DNA from: JACVRW01 sp963825345 | GTDB taxonomy: Bacteria; Actinomycetota; Thermoleophilia; Solirubrobacterales; Thermoleophilaceae | DNA: 64,000 nt | Direction: 5' to 3' | Assembly: GCA_963825345.1 (NCBI GenBank) | Contig: CAWGSQ010000006.1 | Span: forward strand, 124,001-188,000 | In this document: piece by piece, positions 8,808 to 18,274 of the stretch | How positions within the stretch are numbered: position 1 is the first letter of the stretch | How the letters are laid out: every line of letters begins with the position of its first letter | Position numbers and translations under genes: made by a program | Notes under the pieces: model-generated | Database searches by the model: none | What the model saw: only the letters and a program-made list of their open reading frames with translations | Told to the model about the DNA's origin: nothing

Positions 8808-8906
8808 CCTGCGCAGAGACGCGGACCCAAGCGCAAAGAGCGAAGCCACGAGGACGTGAGGCTCGCCGCGCCGCTCCGGAGACTTCGGTCGAAGGTAGCG
8901 CGCTCC

Positions 8907-9872
8907 TCAAGCGCTAAGTTCGCGTCTCGTTTTTTTTGCCGTGCGCCAGAAGCGCACCGTCTTGCCGGCGTTCATCCGGTAGAGCTGCAGCTTCGAGACC
9001 GGCGGCAGCTCGAGGCCGCCCACCATCCGCTGCGGCACCAACACCCAGCCGCCGTCCTCCTCCACGAGGTCGCCGCGTACCTGGAAGTTCCGCTGCCAAG
9101 AGAAGTCGGGGGCGTGGTCGTGGACCGTGAAGCACGCGAGCCCGGGCTGCACCGGCACTCCGAGCACTTCGCCGCCCAGCCGGATGCGGCGCGACGAGGG
9201 GTCGACCGAAATCGAAACGCGCACGGAGAACGGAAAGCCGTCCGGTGCGACGAGCGACAGCACCCCGTTCGGGTAGCGCGCGCCGAGCTCGTCCATCCGC
9301 TCATCCCAGACAGGCGCCGAGCCGGCGGTGGAGGCGTGCGGCGCCGGGGGCTCCTCGTCGTGCCCCGAGCGCACCTCCTCCATGCGCGCGTCGAACAGCA
9401 TTGGCTCGCGCGTGGGATCGCCGCCGGGCCAGACGTACACGCGCTCCGGGCGGACATGGATGTAGAGGCGCGTGAAATAGAAGCTGAACAGCCGCTGGAG
9501 CGGCTTCGGGGGCAGCAGGTCCTTCGAGCCGGGCAGCTTCACCAGCGCCTCACGGGTGTAACGCTTGCGGTTGGCCTCGAGGTCACGCGCGTCCACGTCG
9601 GCCGTGCCCTGCACGAGCACCTGAGGCGCGTCATCCATCCCACTCCCGGTGGGGTCCGAGAACAAGAGCGAGACCTTCGGGTTGGCGCGCGCGTCGTTCG
9701 CCTTCTTCGGGTAGCCGAGAGCGGTGGTCACGTCGATGCAGGGATCGCCCGGCTCGTAGTAGGGCGTGAGCGGCCAGCAGATCGGCCGGCCGCGCGAGTC
9801 CACGGTCGTGAACTCGGTCGTGATGAAGCTGTCGAAGACCTGCTGGACCTCAACCGGCAGCGACGCGGTCAC
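8907..9872 (-). CDS. pyridoxamine 5'-phosphate oxidase-like (split-barrel flavin) protein
   Basis: A 321-residue protein with the split beta-barrel pattern of FMN/F420-binding pyridoxamine-phosphate-oxidase-like proteins in its first ~150 residues: a barrel strand FTTVDSRGRPICWPL and the NPKVSLLFSDPTGSG segment are typical. The second half may be another barrel-like repeat (GVLSLVAPDGFPFSVRVS reads like the same strand order), so two tandem barrels are possible. Cofactor and substrate cannot be told from sequence. It is the last gene of the minus-strand cluster, 11 bases after the ribbon-helix-helix gene. Confidence 0.75.
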   Translation of the reverse strand: MTASLPVEVQQVFDSFITTEFTTVDSRGRPICWPLTPYYEPGDPCIDVTTALGYPKKANDARANPKVSLLFSDPTGSGMDDAPQVLVQGTADVDARDLEANRKRYTREALVKLPGSKDLLPPKPLQRLFSFYFTRLYIHVRPERVYVWPGGDPTREPMLFDARMEEVRSGHDEEPPAPHASTAGSAPVWDERMDELGARYPNGVLSLVAPDGFPFSVRVSISVDPSSRRIRLGGEVLGVPVQPGLACFTVHDHAPDFSWQRNFQVRGDLVEEDGGWVLVPQRMVGGLELPPVSKLQLYRMNAGKTVRFWRTAKKTRRELSA

Positions 9873-9883
9873 AGCCGGGCAGG

Positions 9884-10081
9884 TTACTTGGACTTGGCGC
9901 TCGAGCGGTCGGGGAAGCGTGCGCGCCCCTGGCTGGGGTCCTCGCGCGCGCCTGCCGAGTAGGCCACCCGATAGAGAGCGGCATCACGCACGTACTGCGC
10001 CACGCTGATGCCCTGCGCGCGCGCCTCCTGCTCCAGCTGCTCCCAGAGGTCGTTTGGGAATCGAATCGTGGTCGCGCGCAT
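9884..10081 (-). CDS. ribbon-helix-helix (CopG/Arc-type) DNA-binding protein
   Basis: A 65-residue protein starting MRATTIRFPNDLWEQLEQEA, the classic ribbon strand (RATTIRFP) followed by two helices (NDLWEQLEQEARAQG and SVAQYVRDAALYRVAY). These proteins bind DNA as dimers and are often antitoxins or small repressors. The tail is basic and probably disordered. No toxin gene is adjacent; the neighbours are an alpha/beta hydrolase (8 bases upstream) and the flavin-type protein (11 bases downstream), so it looks like an orphan regulator. Confidence 0.8.
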   Translation of the reverse strand: MRATTIRFPNDLWEQLEQEARAQGISVAQYVRDAALYRVAYSAGAREDPSQGRARFPDRSSAKSK

Positions 10082-10089
10082 AGGTGCAT

Positions 10090-10875
10090 CTATAACGGAC
10101 TGCTGAGGAAGCGCGCCAGCTCGGCGGCCAGGAGCTCCGGGCCGCTGGTGGCGGCGCCGTGCCCGTGTCCCTCGAGGATGCGGACCTCGGCGTTCGGGAT
10201 CGCCTCGCTGTACGCGTCCGTGGAGCGCCGGGCCCAGTCGGGGCTCTCGCTGCCGAGCAGCATGAGCGTGGGCGTGGAAAGCCGCCCGAGCGCGCCCGGG
10301 TCGAGTCTGAACGCAAGCTCGGCACGCAGCTCGCGCGGCAGGATCGGCGACACCTGCTTGCGCCGCTCCCACACCGGCGAGCGAGCGAGCTCGTCGATCT
10401 CGTCCTCTCTGTAGCCGGCAACCTTGCGGAAGAACTCGCGCAGCATCAGGTCGCGCTCTCCCTCTCGGATCAGGCGCTCCCAGCGGTCGATCAGCTCGCC
10501 GTCCCCCAGCACACCGCCCATCGGCGGCTCGTAGAGCACGAGCCGCGGGAGGCCGTCGAGGAGCTGCGCCGCGCCCGCGGCGATCAGGGCGCCGTAGGAG
10601 TGGCCAACGAGCAGGGCGCCCTCGCCGGCGTCGCGCACAACCGCCGCCACGTCATCGAGCTCGCGCTCGACCTCGTAGCCCCGGCCGTCAGTGGAATCGC
10701 CCCGCCCGCGACGGTCGATCGCGATCACCGTGAAGCCGCTCTCCAGCTCCGGCCGGACGAGGTCGAAGCTCCAACGGGCCGACCCGGCGCCGTGCACGAG
10801 CACCACCGGCGGGCCCTCGCCGCTCACCTCGCACGCGATGCTCACGCCGTCCGGGCTCGTCACATGCCGGAGCAC
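10090..10875 (-). CDS. alpha/beta hydrolase
   Basis: A 261-residue alpha/beta hydrolase with oxyanion loop VLVHGAGSARW, nucleophile elbow VGHSYGAL, an acid near LLGSESPDW and histidine in EGHGHGAAT. The chosen start is GTG at 10875 (VLRHVTSPDGVSIACE); the frame is open further upstream but that part would lie inside the nuclease gene. It sits in the minus-strand cluster below the AddAB-like genes, ten bases after the nuclease stop. Substrate unknown. Confidence 0.85.
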   Translation of the reverse strand: MLRHVTSPDGVSIACEVSGEGPPVVLVHGAGSARWSFDLVRPELESGFTVIAIDRRGRGDSTDGRGYEVERELDDVAAVVRDAGEGALLVGHSYGALIAAGAAQLLDGLPRLVLYEPPMGGVLGDGELIDRWERLIREGERDLMLREFFRKVAGYREDEIDELARSPVWERRKQVSPILPRELRAELAFRLDPGALGRLSTPTLMLLGSESPDWARRSTDAYSEAIPNAEVRILEGHGHGAATSGPELLAAELARFLSSPL

Positions 10876-10885
10876 GCGGGCGAGC

Positions 10886-11386
10886 CTAACCGCTGCATCC
10901 CGGCCGAGCCCAGAGGCCGCGACCGGCCTCGCGGGCACGCCGGGCAACACGAACGAAGAGGTCCTCGTACTCCACGTTCGGAGGCACCGTGAGCGGCGTC
11001 GCATAGCCGCGCGCCACGAGCAGCCGGTTCAGGAAGCGGCCGTCGCGCAGCCACACGTAGGCGAGCGCGCGGCCATAGCGGTCGCGCTCCTCGACCCCCA
11101 GCCGGTAGCGGACCTCGGCCCCGAGCGGCACGGTGCGCTCCACGAACGCCGACGCCTCGCGCCCGAAGCACTCGACCTCGCCATACACCTCGGGGGTATC
11201 CATCCCGATCAGGCGCACCTTGCCGATACCGGACAGCCACAGAGTGTCCCCGTCGGTGTGCTTGGTCACGTGTGCCGAGGTCCGTCCCCCGGGCGCCTCC
11301 GGGTCAGCGGCCGGCGCGTCGCAGCCGGTGAGCACCACGACGGTGAGGAGCGCGGTTAGTTGTCCGAGCCGAGACGGTCCCAGCAA
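10886..11386 (-). CDS. thermonuclease (SNase)-like lipoprotein
   Basis: A 166-residue secreted nuclease-like protein. Residues 1-22 form a lipoprotein signal with lipobox LTGC, so it should be anchored outside the membrane by Lgt/Lsp. The SNase fold follows: HTDGDTLWL holds the calcium-binding aspartates, VRLIGMDTPE the first catalytic arginine region, and ERDRYGRALAYVW the second. Staphylococcal-type nucleases cut DNA and RNA. Its 5' end overlaps the 3' end of the preceding small gene by 31 bases. It follows two DNA-repair helicase-nuclease genes, although its location would be extracytoplasmic. Confidence 0.85.
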   Translation of the reverse strand: MLGPSRLGQLTALLTVVVLTGCDAPAADPEAPGGRTSAHVTKHTDGDTLWLSGIGKVRLIGMDTPEVYGEVECFGREASAFVERTVPLGAEVRYRLGVEERDRYGRALAYVWLRDGRFLNRLLVARGYATPLTVPPNVEYEDLFVRVARRAREAGRGLWARPGCSG

Positions 11387-11811
11387 TACAACTCAACTGC
11401 CTCCGCGGCGAGCTCCATCAGGCGCTCGTGGGAGAGCCAGGGAAGCACCGTCGTGAGCGCCTGGTCCTCGCTCACGCCCGCCTCGAACGCGTCCTCGCCC
11501 TTGAAGCCCGCGGCGATCTTGAGCGCCTCGCGGCGGTGGTCGCCGAGGCGCGAGAACGCCCCCAGCAGGAACTCCTTGTTCGCGATCGGCTGGCCGACCT
11601 CGAGCGAGGCGTGCCATGCGGCGAGCATCGACAGGTCGTCGTCGTCGAGCTCCTCGACGGCCTTGGCGTAGTGGACCTGAAGCTCGTCCTCGGGGATCTC
11701 GTCGACCCAAGCTCGGACGACCTCGCCGAGAAGCTGGCGACGGGCCTCACGCCCGACGCTCTCCGCTACGACGCGGATCGCTTCCTGGGGCTCGATGAAA
11801 CACAGTGGCAT
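11356..11811 (-). CDS. hypothetical acidic helical protein
   Basis: A 151-residue protein that I do not recognise. It starts MPLCFIEPQEAIRVVAES, is rich in Leu, Ala and Glu, and appears all-helical with no signal or membrane segment. The ATG at 11811 is used here; a GTG at 11820 is possible and would almost touch the stop of the AddA-like gene. The frame is open further upstream inside the helicase gene, but that part has the Arg/Ser-rich character of an unused frame. Position implies co-transcription with the AddAB-like genes. Confidence 0.65.
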   Translation of the reverse strand: MPLCFIEPQEAIRVVAESVGREARRQLLGEVVRAWVDEIPEDELQVHYAKAVEELDDDDLSMLAAWHASLEVGQPIANKEFLLGAFSRLGDHRREALKIAAGFKGEDAFEAGVSEDQALTTVLPWLSHERLMELAAEAVELYCWDRLGSDN

Positions 11812-11821
11812 GGTCGCCACA

Positions 11822-14800
11822 TTAGGACGGGGTCTGGACGGAAGAGTTCGAACCTGCGCCGGGGGCCACGCCCCCGGCTTGGCCAACGGCGCGCGTTGTG
11901 AGGGCGGAATCGTGCACACACAGCGCGGCCCGGCCGGGACAGTCCGCACATAGCGCGAAATGCGGCTCGGCGGACGGCTCGAAACGGCCCTCGGCCACTC
12001 CGCGAGCGAGCGCGAGCAGCTGCTGCTCCAGCTGCTCCACGTCGCCCGCCTCGTATTGCGCGACGGCGGGCTCGTCGGGGCGCTCCAGGTAGCAGTGGAC
12101 GACCTCCACGCGCTCGGCACCGGCCTTGAGGGCGGCGAGGGCGTAGACGAGTCGCTGAGTCGAGTAGGACTGCGCCGTGAGGACCTCGGGCTCGAGTTCG
12201 CCGAGGGCGTCACTCTTCCAGTCCACCACGAGCGTCCGAGCGCCCTCGTCGGCGTGGACGTCCACCACACCGTTGAAGAGCAGGCTGCGGTTGCCGACGT
12301 CGAGCGTGAAGGCGAACGGCAGCTCCGTGCGGACGCGCCGCGCGCCCGCGATGCGCTCCCGCAGCGCCGAGCCAGCGAGCCGCTCGACCATGTCCCGAAC
12401 GTCCGCGACGTTCGCGGGCAGCGCCTCGATGCCGTGCAGCTCGATGGCCGCGGCCACGTCCGACTCCGACGGCACGACGGGCTGCTCGAAGTCGAGGCGT
12501 TCGAGGAGCCCATGGACCACGGTGCCCCGGAGGAGCGCGCTGATGCCGCCCTCGAGGGCGGGCTCGCCGTCGGGAGCGGGCTCGCCGGCGGGCCCCGCCG
12601 GCGGCGGCTCGACTCGCCCAAGGCCGAGCGCCCGCTGCAGGTAGAAGCGGTAGCCGCACTTCCGGTAGGCCTCGAGCCCCGAGTAGCTCAGGCGGCTGAC
12701 CGGAAGGGCGCGGGGAGCGGGCAGCATGCCGAGCTCGAGCCGGGGCTGCTCGTAGCCGGTGGCCTCCTCGGGCGCCGGCGGCGTCGGGGCGCGGTCCGCC
12801 GCGGGCAGCACCTCGTCGATCGTCTCGGGAGTGCAGAGCGTCCAGCGAACCGCCACCTCGCGGTCCTCGCGCCGGTCGACGTGGATCCCCTGCGCCCCCT
12901 CGACGGGCAGCTCGGCGCAGAAGCCGCGCCAGATCCAGCGCATCGGCTCCTGAAGCTCCGAGGGCTCAGGGCGCTTCGCCAAGTCGGTGGCTCCGCTCAG
13001 GACCAGGTGCTGCTGCGCGCGCGTGGCCGCCACGTAGAAGATCCGCCGCTCCTCCTCCTCCGCGGCGATCTTGCCCTCGGCCTTGATGCGCTCGAGCCGG
13101 GCGCTGTCCACCGCCCCGCCGCCGAGCCCGGCGAGGCGCAGGCCCACGCTGCCGTCCTCCGAGATCCGCAGCGAGCCGTCGTCGTCGCGGCCGTCCTTTC
13201 CGAGATCGGCCAGGCAGACGACCGGGAACTCGAGGCCCTTCGCCCGGTGCACGGTCATCATCCGCACCGCGTCGAGCGCCTCGGCTTCGAGCGGCGCCTC
13301 GCCCTCTCGGGTCTGGATCGCGTCCCGCTCCGCGATCGCGTCGATGAACCCGCGCAGGTTGCGCCCCTCGTCCGCCTCGAACTCGCGCGCCATCCGCATC
13401 AGCTTGCGCACGTTTGCCATCCGGCGCATGGCGCCGGGCAGCGCCAGCAGGTGCCGGTCGTAGCCGGTCCGCGTGACGGCCCGGTCGATCAGGGTCTCGA
13501 GCGACACCTGCCCGGCGATCCTGCGCTCGGCCTCGAAGAGGTCCGCGAAGGCAGCCAGACGGCGCTGATCCCCGGCCGGCAGCTGGTCGAGCAGCTCGGG
13601 ATCGGGCTCGCCGCCGCCACGCCCGAGCGCGGCGCTGAGCGCCCACCAGGGGTCGCGCTTTAGCCGCCGAGCCCGCAGCCCAATCAGCGCCACGCCGTCG
13701 AGCGAGAGCCCGGCGAGTGGCGAGGCCAGCACCGAGTAGACGGCCAGCTCGTCAAGTGGGTTGGCGAGCGCCGCGAGCCAGTGGCGGAGGTCCATCACCT
13801 GCTGCTGGCCCCAGTAGCCGCGGCCGCCGACCACGTGCACCGGAATCCCGCGCTCGTCGAGAGCGCGCTCGAAGAAGCCCATCGCCGTCGTTGCGCGGAA
13901 CAGCATCACCACGTCGCCGTACGACCACGGCCCGTCGCGCGTGAGCTCGTCAACTCGCTTCGCGAGCAGCCGCGCCTCGGCGGCCCGCCAGATCGGGGCA
14001 GCGTGCATCGGCTCTCCGAACGGGTCCGGCTCGCGCTCGAGCAGGTCCTCCCAGCAGCGCTTGGACCGCTCCACCACGAGCAGCTCCACGCTGGGCGACG
14101 TGCGCGGCTCCGGCTCGCGCGAGCCGGGCGCCTCGCGCAGCGGCTCGAAGCGCTCGCCCCAGGTGCGCTCGAAGGCGAGGTCGACAGCGTCGAGAACCTC
14201 CCCGCGGGAGCGAAAGTTGACCGTGATGCTCTCCGCGCAGCCGTCGGCCTCGGCGCGCTCCCAGTGCCTTTGGAACACACTCACGTCGGCGTGCCTGAAG
14301 CGGTAGATCGACTGGTTCTCGTCGCCTACCCGGAACAGGTTGTCGCGGGCGAGCAGCTCGAGCAGCTCGTTCTGAAGCTCGTTCGTGTCCTGGAACTCGT
14401 CCACGAGCACGTGCTCGAAGCGCGACGAATAGGCCTCGCGCAGGCCCTCGTGCTCGGAGAGGAGGTCGCGTGCGATCAGCTCCAGGTCCTCGAAGTCGAG
14501 CGCCGAGCGCTCGCGCTTGAGGCGCTCGTAGCGCTCGCCGTATAGCTCGAGCAGCGCGCGCAGCATGGTGTGGTCCCGGTGCTCGCGCTCGGCCACCTCG
14601 AAGGTCCGATGGGCGGCGAAGGCCTCCCGGTACTCGTCGCACGCGTCGGTGGCGAGCGCCTTCGCCTTACCGCCCTTGAGGGCCTCGCGCCCCTCGATGC
14701 AGTCGATCGCCTTCGCCACCGTGGCGGAGGGTGCGGCCATTCCCAACTCGGCGAGGGCGTTCCGGGCGGCCGCCTCGAGCCGCTCCGACTCGCCCGCGGG

Positions 14801-15355
14801 GTGCGGCGGAAGCGTCTCGTCGAGGCGCGGGTGGCGCTCGCCGTGGCTGCGCAGGTGGGAGAACGCCGTGCGCACCATGTCGCGAAGCGGGTCCGGCCTG
14901 TACGCGGCCACCATCTCGATCCGCTCGGCGTCCGAACCGTCGCCCATGAACGCCTCGAGGGCGCCGTCGAACGCGTCGGCCGCCAGCCGCTCGGACTCGA
15001 GCTCGCCGAGCACCCGGAAGTCCGGGTCGATCCCGGCGCTGAGCGCGTGCGCGCGCAGCACGCGCGAGCAGAACCCGTGGATCGTCGAGATCCATGCGCT
15101 CTCGGACGTGCGCGCGTCCTCCCGCCGCCCGAGCTCGAGAAAGCGGCGCCGGACCCGGGTCCTCATCTCCGCCGCGGCCTTCTCGGTGAAGGTGATGGCG
15201 AGGATCGACTCCACGTCCACGCCGTCGTCGATCACCGCCCTCACGAAGCGCTCCACGAGCACGGTGGTCTTGCCGGTGCCGGCCCCGGCCCGCACCAGCA
15301 GGGAGCCGTCGCGGCGCTCCACGGCGCGCTGCTGCTCTGGGGTCAGCTCGCTCAC
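11822..15355 (-). CDS. UvrD/RecB-type helicase-nuclease, AddA/AdnB-like subunit
   Basis: Motor and nuclease subunit of a double-strand-break resection complex. N terminus: Q-motif LTPEQQRAV and Walker A AGAGTGKTT (about 23-31); motif II VDEFQDTNE; motif III GDENQSIYRFR; motif VI FYVAATRAQQHLVLSG. The C terminus is a PD-(D/E)XK RecB-like nuclease with VVDWKSD and QRLVYALA. Cysteines in YRKCGYRFY and ALCADCPGRAALC match the four-cysteine iron-sulfur staple of AddB/AdnAB nucleases. GTG start at 15355 overlaps the upstream stop (GTGA), giving 1177 residues. It pairs with the AddB-like gene. Confidence 0.9.
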   Translation of the reverse strand: MSELTPEQQRAVERRDGSLLVRAGAGTGKTTVLVERFVRAVIDDGVDVESILAITFTEKAAAEMRTRVRRRFLELGRREDARTSESAWISTIHGFCSRVLRAHALSAGIDPDFRVLGELESERLAADAFDGALEAFMGDGSDAERIEMVAAYRPDPLRDMVRTAFSHLRSHGERHPRLDETLPPHPAGESERLEAAARNALAELGMAAPSATVAKAIDCIEGREALKGGKAKALATDACDEYREAFAAHRTFEVAEREHRDHTMLRALLELYGERYERLKRERSALDFEDLELIARDLLSEHEGLREAYSSRFEHVLVDEFQDTNELQNELLELLARDNLFRVGDENQSIYRFRHADVSVFQRHWERAEADGCAESITVNFRSRGEVLDAVDLAFERTWGERFEPLREAPGSREPEPRTSPSVELLVVERSKRCWEDLLEREPDPFGEPMHAAPIWRAAEARLLAKRVDELTRDGPWSYGDVVMLFRATTAMGFFERALDERGIPVHVVGGRGYWGQQQVMDLRHWLAALANPLDELAVYSVLASPLAGLSLDGVALIGLRARRLKRDPWWALSAALGRGGGEPDPELLDQLPAGDQRRLAAFADLFEAERRIAGQVSLETLIDRAVTRTGYDRHLLALPGAMRRMANVRKLMRMAREFEADEGRNLRGFIDAIAERDAIQTREGEAPLEAEALDAVRMMTVHRAKGLEFPVVCLADLGKDGRDDDGSLRISEDGSVGLRLAGLGGGAVDSARLERIKAEGKIAAEEEERRIFYVAATRAQQHLVLSGATDLAKRPEPSELQEPMRWIWRGFCAELPVEGAQGIHVDRREDREVAVRWTLCTPETIDEVLPAADRAPTPPAPEEATGYEQPRLELGMLPAPRALPVSRLSYSGLEAYRKCGYRFYLQRALGLGRVEPPPAGPAGEPAPDGEPALEGGISALLRGTVVHGLLERLDFEQPVVPSESDVAAAIELHGIEALPANVADVRDMVERLAGSALRERIAGARRVRTELPFAFTLDVGNRSLLFNGVVDVHADEGARTLVVDWKSDALGELEPEVLTAQSYSTQRLVYALAALKAGAERVEVVHCYLERPDEPAVAQYEAGDVEQLEQQLLALARGVAEGRFEPSAEPHFALCADCPGRAALCVHDSALTTRAVGQAGGVAPGAGSNSSVQTPS

Positions 15356-18261
15356 CGGTCGCTCCGGCAGATGGAGGGGTACTTGCAGCCGCCGTTCCAG
15401 TCGCAGCTGTCCGGCCGTGAGCAGATCTCGCCGCTGCGCATGCATACGTCCGTGTCGCGGATGCGCTCCAGCGCCCAGTCGAGCTTTGCGCGGAAGGCCT
15501 CGCCGTCCAGCCGGTCGTTGTCGAAGTAGCCGCTGCCGAGCTCCTCCACGTCGGCGGCCACCATCCCGCGCGGGCGCGGATCGTCGCTCGCGAGGGCCAC
15601 GTACACCCCGCCGGCCGCGCGCAGCCCGAGCAGCCGCTCCACCACCAGCATGTAGAGCGCCGCTTGGAATCGGTTCTCCGGCTCCCAGCTCGCCACCTTG
15701 TAGCGGTCGACGCTGCGGCCGGTCTTGTAGTCGATCACGAGGGCCATGTCGTCCTTCACGTCCACGCGGTCGATGCGCCCGCGCAGCCGCAGCCCGCCCT
15801 CGATCTCCACCGGCTCGCCGCCATCGCCGAACCCGAACTGGAGCTCCAGCTCCGCCGGTTCGAAGCGGCTGTCCGAGTCGGCCTCCGAGCGCAGGTAGCG
15901 CAGCAGGTCGAACTCGAGGCGGCGTGCCGCGGCCCGAACACGAGTCTGCTTCGGGGACAACCTGAAGTCCGAGCGGCGCTCGCGCAGCTCGTCGAGCAGG
16001 ATGCGCTCGGCCTCGGGGAGGTTGCCGTGCGTCACGCGCCGCTCGCCCGTCTCCTCGCGGAGCCGGCGGTAGGTGTGCTGAAGCACCTCGTGCGCGTACG
16101 AGCCGCGGACCATCGCCTCGGGGTCCGGCTCGAGCTCGTCAGGCCTGAGCAGGTCCTCGACCAGCCACTTCACGGGGCAGTCGGCAAAGTGCTCGAGGGC
16201 GCCTGCCGAGACGGCCTCGCGCGCGGCTAGGTGCTCGAGCAGCGGCTCAGCCGTGAGCGCGCCCGGCGCGGGCTCGGGGCGGCGCGGGCCGGCGAATGCC
16301 TGGGCGCGGTCGAGCTCGGCGGCCGTGGGCGCCTCGTCGGCCGGCCAGGTCACGTGGGAGAGCGAGCGCGTGCGCTCGTCCGCGCCGTCGCCGAGCAACT
16401 CCCGCACGTCCTCGACGAAGTACGACTCCGCCTGCGGATTGCCCTCTTCGTCGCTCGAGCGCGAGCTCACGACCAGCAATCGCTCGGCGCGCGAGGCGCA
16501 GACGTAGAACAGGTAGCGCTCGCGGTCGAGCCGGTCCTCACGCACCGGCAGGACGAGGCCGCTCGCGGTGGCGATCGCGCGGCGGTCCTCGTCCGAGAGG
16601 AACGGCTCGGGCGAGGCGCCGCGCGGGAACTCGCCCTCCTGAAGGCCGCATGCGAACACCACCTCGAAGCGCCGCGCGCGGATCGCCTCGGGCGTGGCCA
16701 CCTGCACCCGGTCGGGCTGGGGGCGCTCGCCGACGTTCACCTCGAGCTGCTCCAGGACCCTCAGCACCCGGCCCGCGTCGGCGCGCTGGCGCCCGAGGAC
16801 GGCGCGCAGCTCTCCAAGCGCCTTCTGGGCCTCACGCAGCGCACGCGCCTCGTCGAGCTCCGGTCCGCTCAGGACGGCGGCGCTGCGCTCGTAGGGAGCG
16901 GCGAAGAGTCTCACGATGCGTGCCTCCAGCTCGGCCACGAACGCCCCGGTGTCACGGGCGCGAGCGAGCCTGTCGAGCTCCTCGAGCTGCCAATGGTCGC
17001 GTTCCCAGAGCGCGCGGGCCTCCTCCGCCCGGTGCGCTCCCTCCTTGCGCACGTCCGCCTCCAGCCGGTCCGCGAAACCGGGCACCTTCAGGAGGCCCGG
17101 AGTGCGGAGGTAGGCGAGCAGGTCGTCGGCCGTGCCGGCGGGCGTGGCGCTGCGAATCAGGGCCAGGAGGCCGCGCCCCAGGCCGGTGTGGCCGAAGGGC
17201 AGCTTGCGGTCGATCGAGTAGGGGATGCCGTAGGCGCCGAAGACCTGCTCGAGCAGGGACGAGTAGCGCGCAGGGTCGCGGAACACCACCGCCACGTCGC
17301 CCGGCTCGACGGCGGCCCCACCTCCCGGGCGCAGGAGCTCGAGGATCCGCGCGGCCGCCAGCTCCACCTCGGCGCGCTCGCCTCCGGCCGAATGGAAGGA
17401 GATCGCGCTGCCGGGATCCACCTGCGCGGGCGGGTCGTCCTCGAACAGCAGCCGCTCGATGTGGTGAAGGACGGCCCGTGACTCGGGGGCGTAGTGATCG
17501 TCCACCGGTGCGAGCTCGTGCTCCTCCGCACCCAGTCCGAGCAGCTCCTGGTGAAGGGTCGCGACGGTCTTGAACGCGCGTCGCCCCGGCTCGTACGGAA
17601 GGGAGACCGTCACGTCGGCGTGCGCCGCGACGCTCTCGAGCGCATCGAGCTGGAGCTTGTCGAAGTCGTCGAAGCCGTACACGAAGAGCGGGGTGTCTCC
17701 CCAGGCCATCGGGTTCAGCCGCAGAGCGTCGAGCGCGCGCCAGCCGAACAGCTCCTCGTCGGCGAGTCCGGCCGCCTCGAGGCCCTTCCGGTAGGCCGCG
17801 TAGACCGAGGCGACGTCGTCGGCATAGGCGCGCCGCGGACCCTGGGCGGCCCACTGGCGCAGGGCCTTCGTCAGGCGCGGGGGGTCCACCCGAGCCCGCC
17901 CCAGCTCGGTCACGAAGCGGGCCGCGGCGCGCGTGAAGCCCGGCTGTGACGCCGATTCCGCGAGCACGCCGAGGTTCGTCCTCCGCACCGCCTCCTCCAC
18001 GATCAGCTCGCGCTGGAAGTCCGAGGCCACGGGCTGGAGGTAGCCCGCCCGGCTGGCGATCTCCTCGAACAGCCACTTGAAGCGCAGCACCCGCGCTCCG
18101 AAGACCGCGCCCCGGTCCGCCAGCTCACGCTGGGCGTGCTCAACGTCCCCGAGGGTGGGCACCACCAGGATGGGCTCGTCGTCGAGCCGTGCGCGGAGCC
18201 CGCCCAGCACCTCGCCCGCCTTGGCGGCGTTGGCGGGTCCGGTTACGAGCTTGAGCGGCAC
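15352..18261 (-). CDS. AddB/AdnA-like PD-(D/E)XK nuclease subunit
   Basis: Partner of the AddA-like helicase. It has a helicase-like architecture, but the N-terminal phosphate loop reads GPANAAKAG, without the normal GKT/S, so this motor is probably inactive. The C terminus is a RecB-like nuclease with LVIDYKTGRS and cysteines in FADCPVKW and, near the end, C-x5-C-x5-C (SCDWNGGCKYPSIC with CSRPD before it), matching the iron-sulfur nuclease domain. 969 residues. ATG at 18261 lies 13 bases after the zinc-finger gene. It probably scans for regulatory sequences or supports the complex rather than translocating by itself (inference). Confidence 0.88.
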   Translation of the reverse strand: MPLKLVTGPANAAKAGEVLGGLRARLDDEPILVVPTLGDVEHAQRELADRGAVFGARVLRFKWLFEEIASRAGYLQPVASDFQRELIVEEAVRRTNLGVLAESASQPGFTRAAARFVTELGRARVDPPRLTKALRQWAAQGPRRAYADDVASVYAAYRKGLEAAGLADEELFGWRALDALRLNPMAWGDTPLFVYGFDDFDKLQLDALESVAAHADVTVSLPYEPGRRAFKTVATLHQELLGLGAEEHELAPVDDHYAPESRAVLHHIERLLFEDDPPAQVDPGSAISFHSAGGERAEVELAAARILELLRPGGGAAVEPGDVAVVFRDPARYSSLLEQVFGAYGIPYSIDRKLPFGHTGLGRGLLALIRSATPAGTADDLLAYLRTPGLLKVPGFADRLEADVRKEGAHRAEEARALWERDHWQLEELDRLARARDTGAFVAELEARIVRLFAAPYERSAAVLSGPELDEARALREAQKALGELRAVLGRQRADAGRVLRVLEQLEVNVGERPQPDRVQVATPEAIRARRFEVVFACGLQEGEFPRGASPEPFLSDEDRRAIATASGLVLPVREDRLDRERYLFYVCASRAERLLVVSSRSSDEEGNPQAESYFVEDVRELLGDGADERTRSLSHVTWPADEAPTAAELDRAQAFAGPRRPEPAPGALTAEPLLEHLAAREAVSAGALEHFADCPVKWLVEDLLRPDELEPDPEAMVRGSYAHEVLQHTYRRLREETGERRVTHGNLPEAERILLDELRERRSDFRLSPKQTRVRAAARRLEFDLLRYLRSEADSDSRFEPAELELQFGFGDGGEPVEIEGGLRLRGRIDRVDVKDDMALVIDYKTGRSVDRYKVASWEPENRFQAALYMLVVERLLGLRAAGGVYVALASDDPRPRGMVAADVEELGSGYFDNDRLDGEAFRAKLDWALERIRDTDVCMRSGEICSRPDSCDWNGGCKYPSICRSDR

Positions 18262-18274
18262 ACGCAGATAGTCG

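Noticed and set aside
11356..12621. 421-codon open frame running from the small acidic gene back into the AddA-like gene
   Set aside because: The upstream part is Arg/Ser-rich, antisense-free shadow of helicase coding sequence; only the part from 11811 looks like protein.
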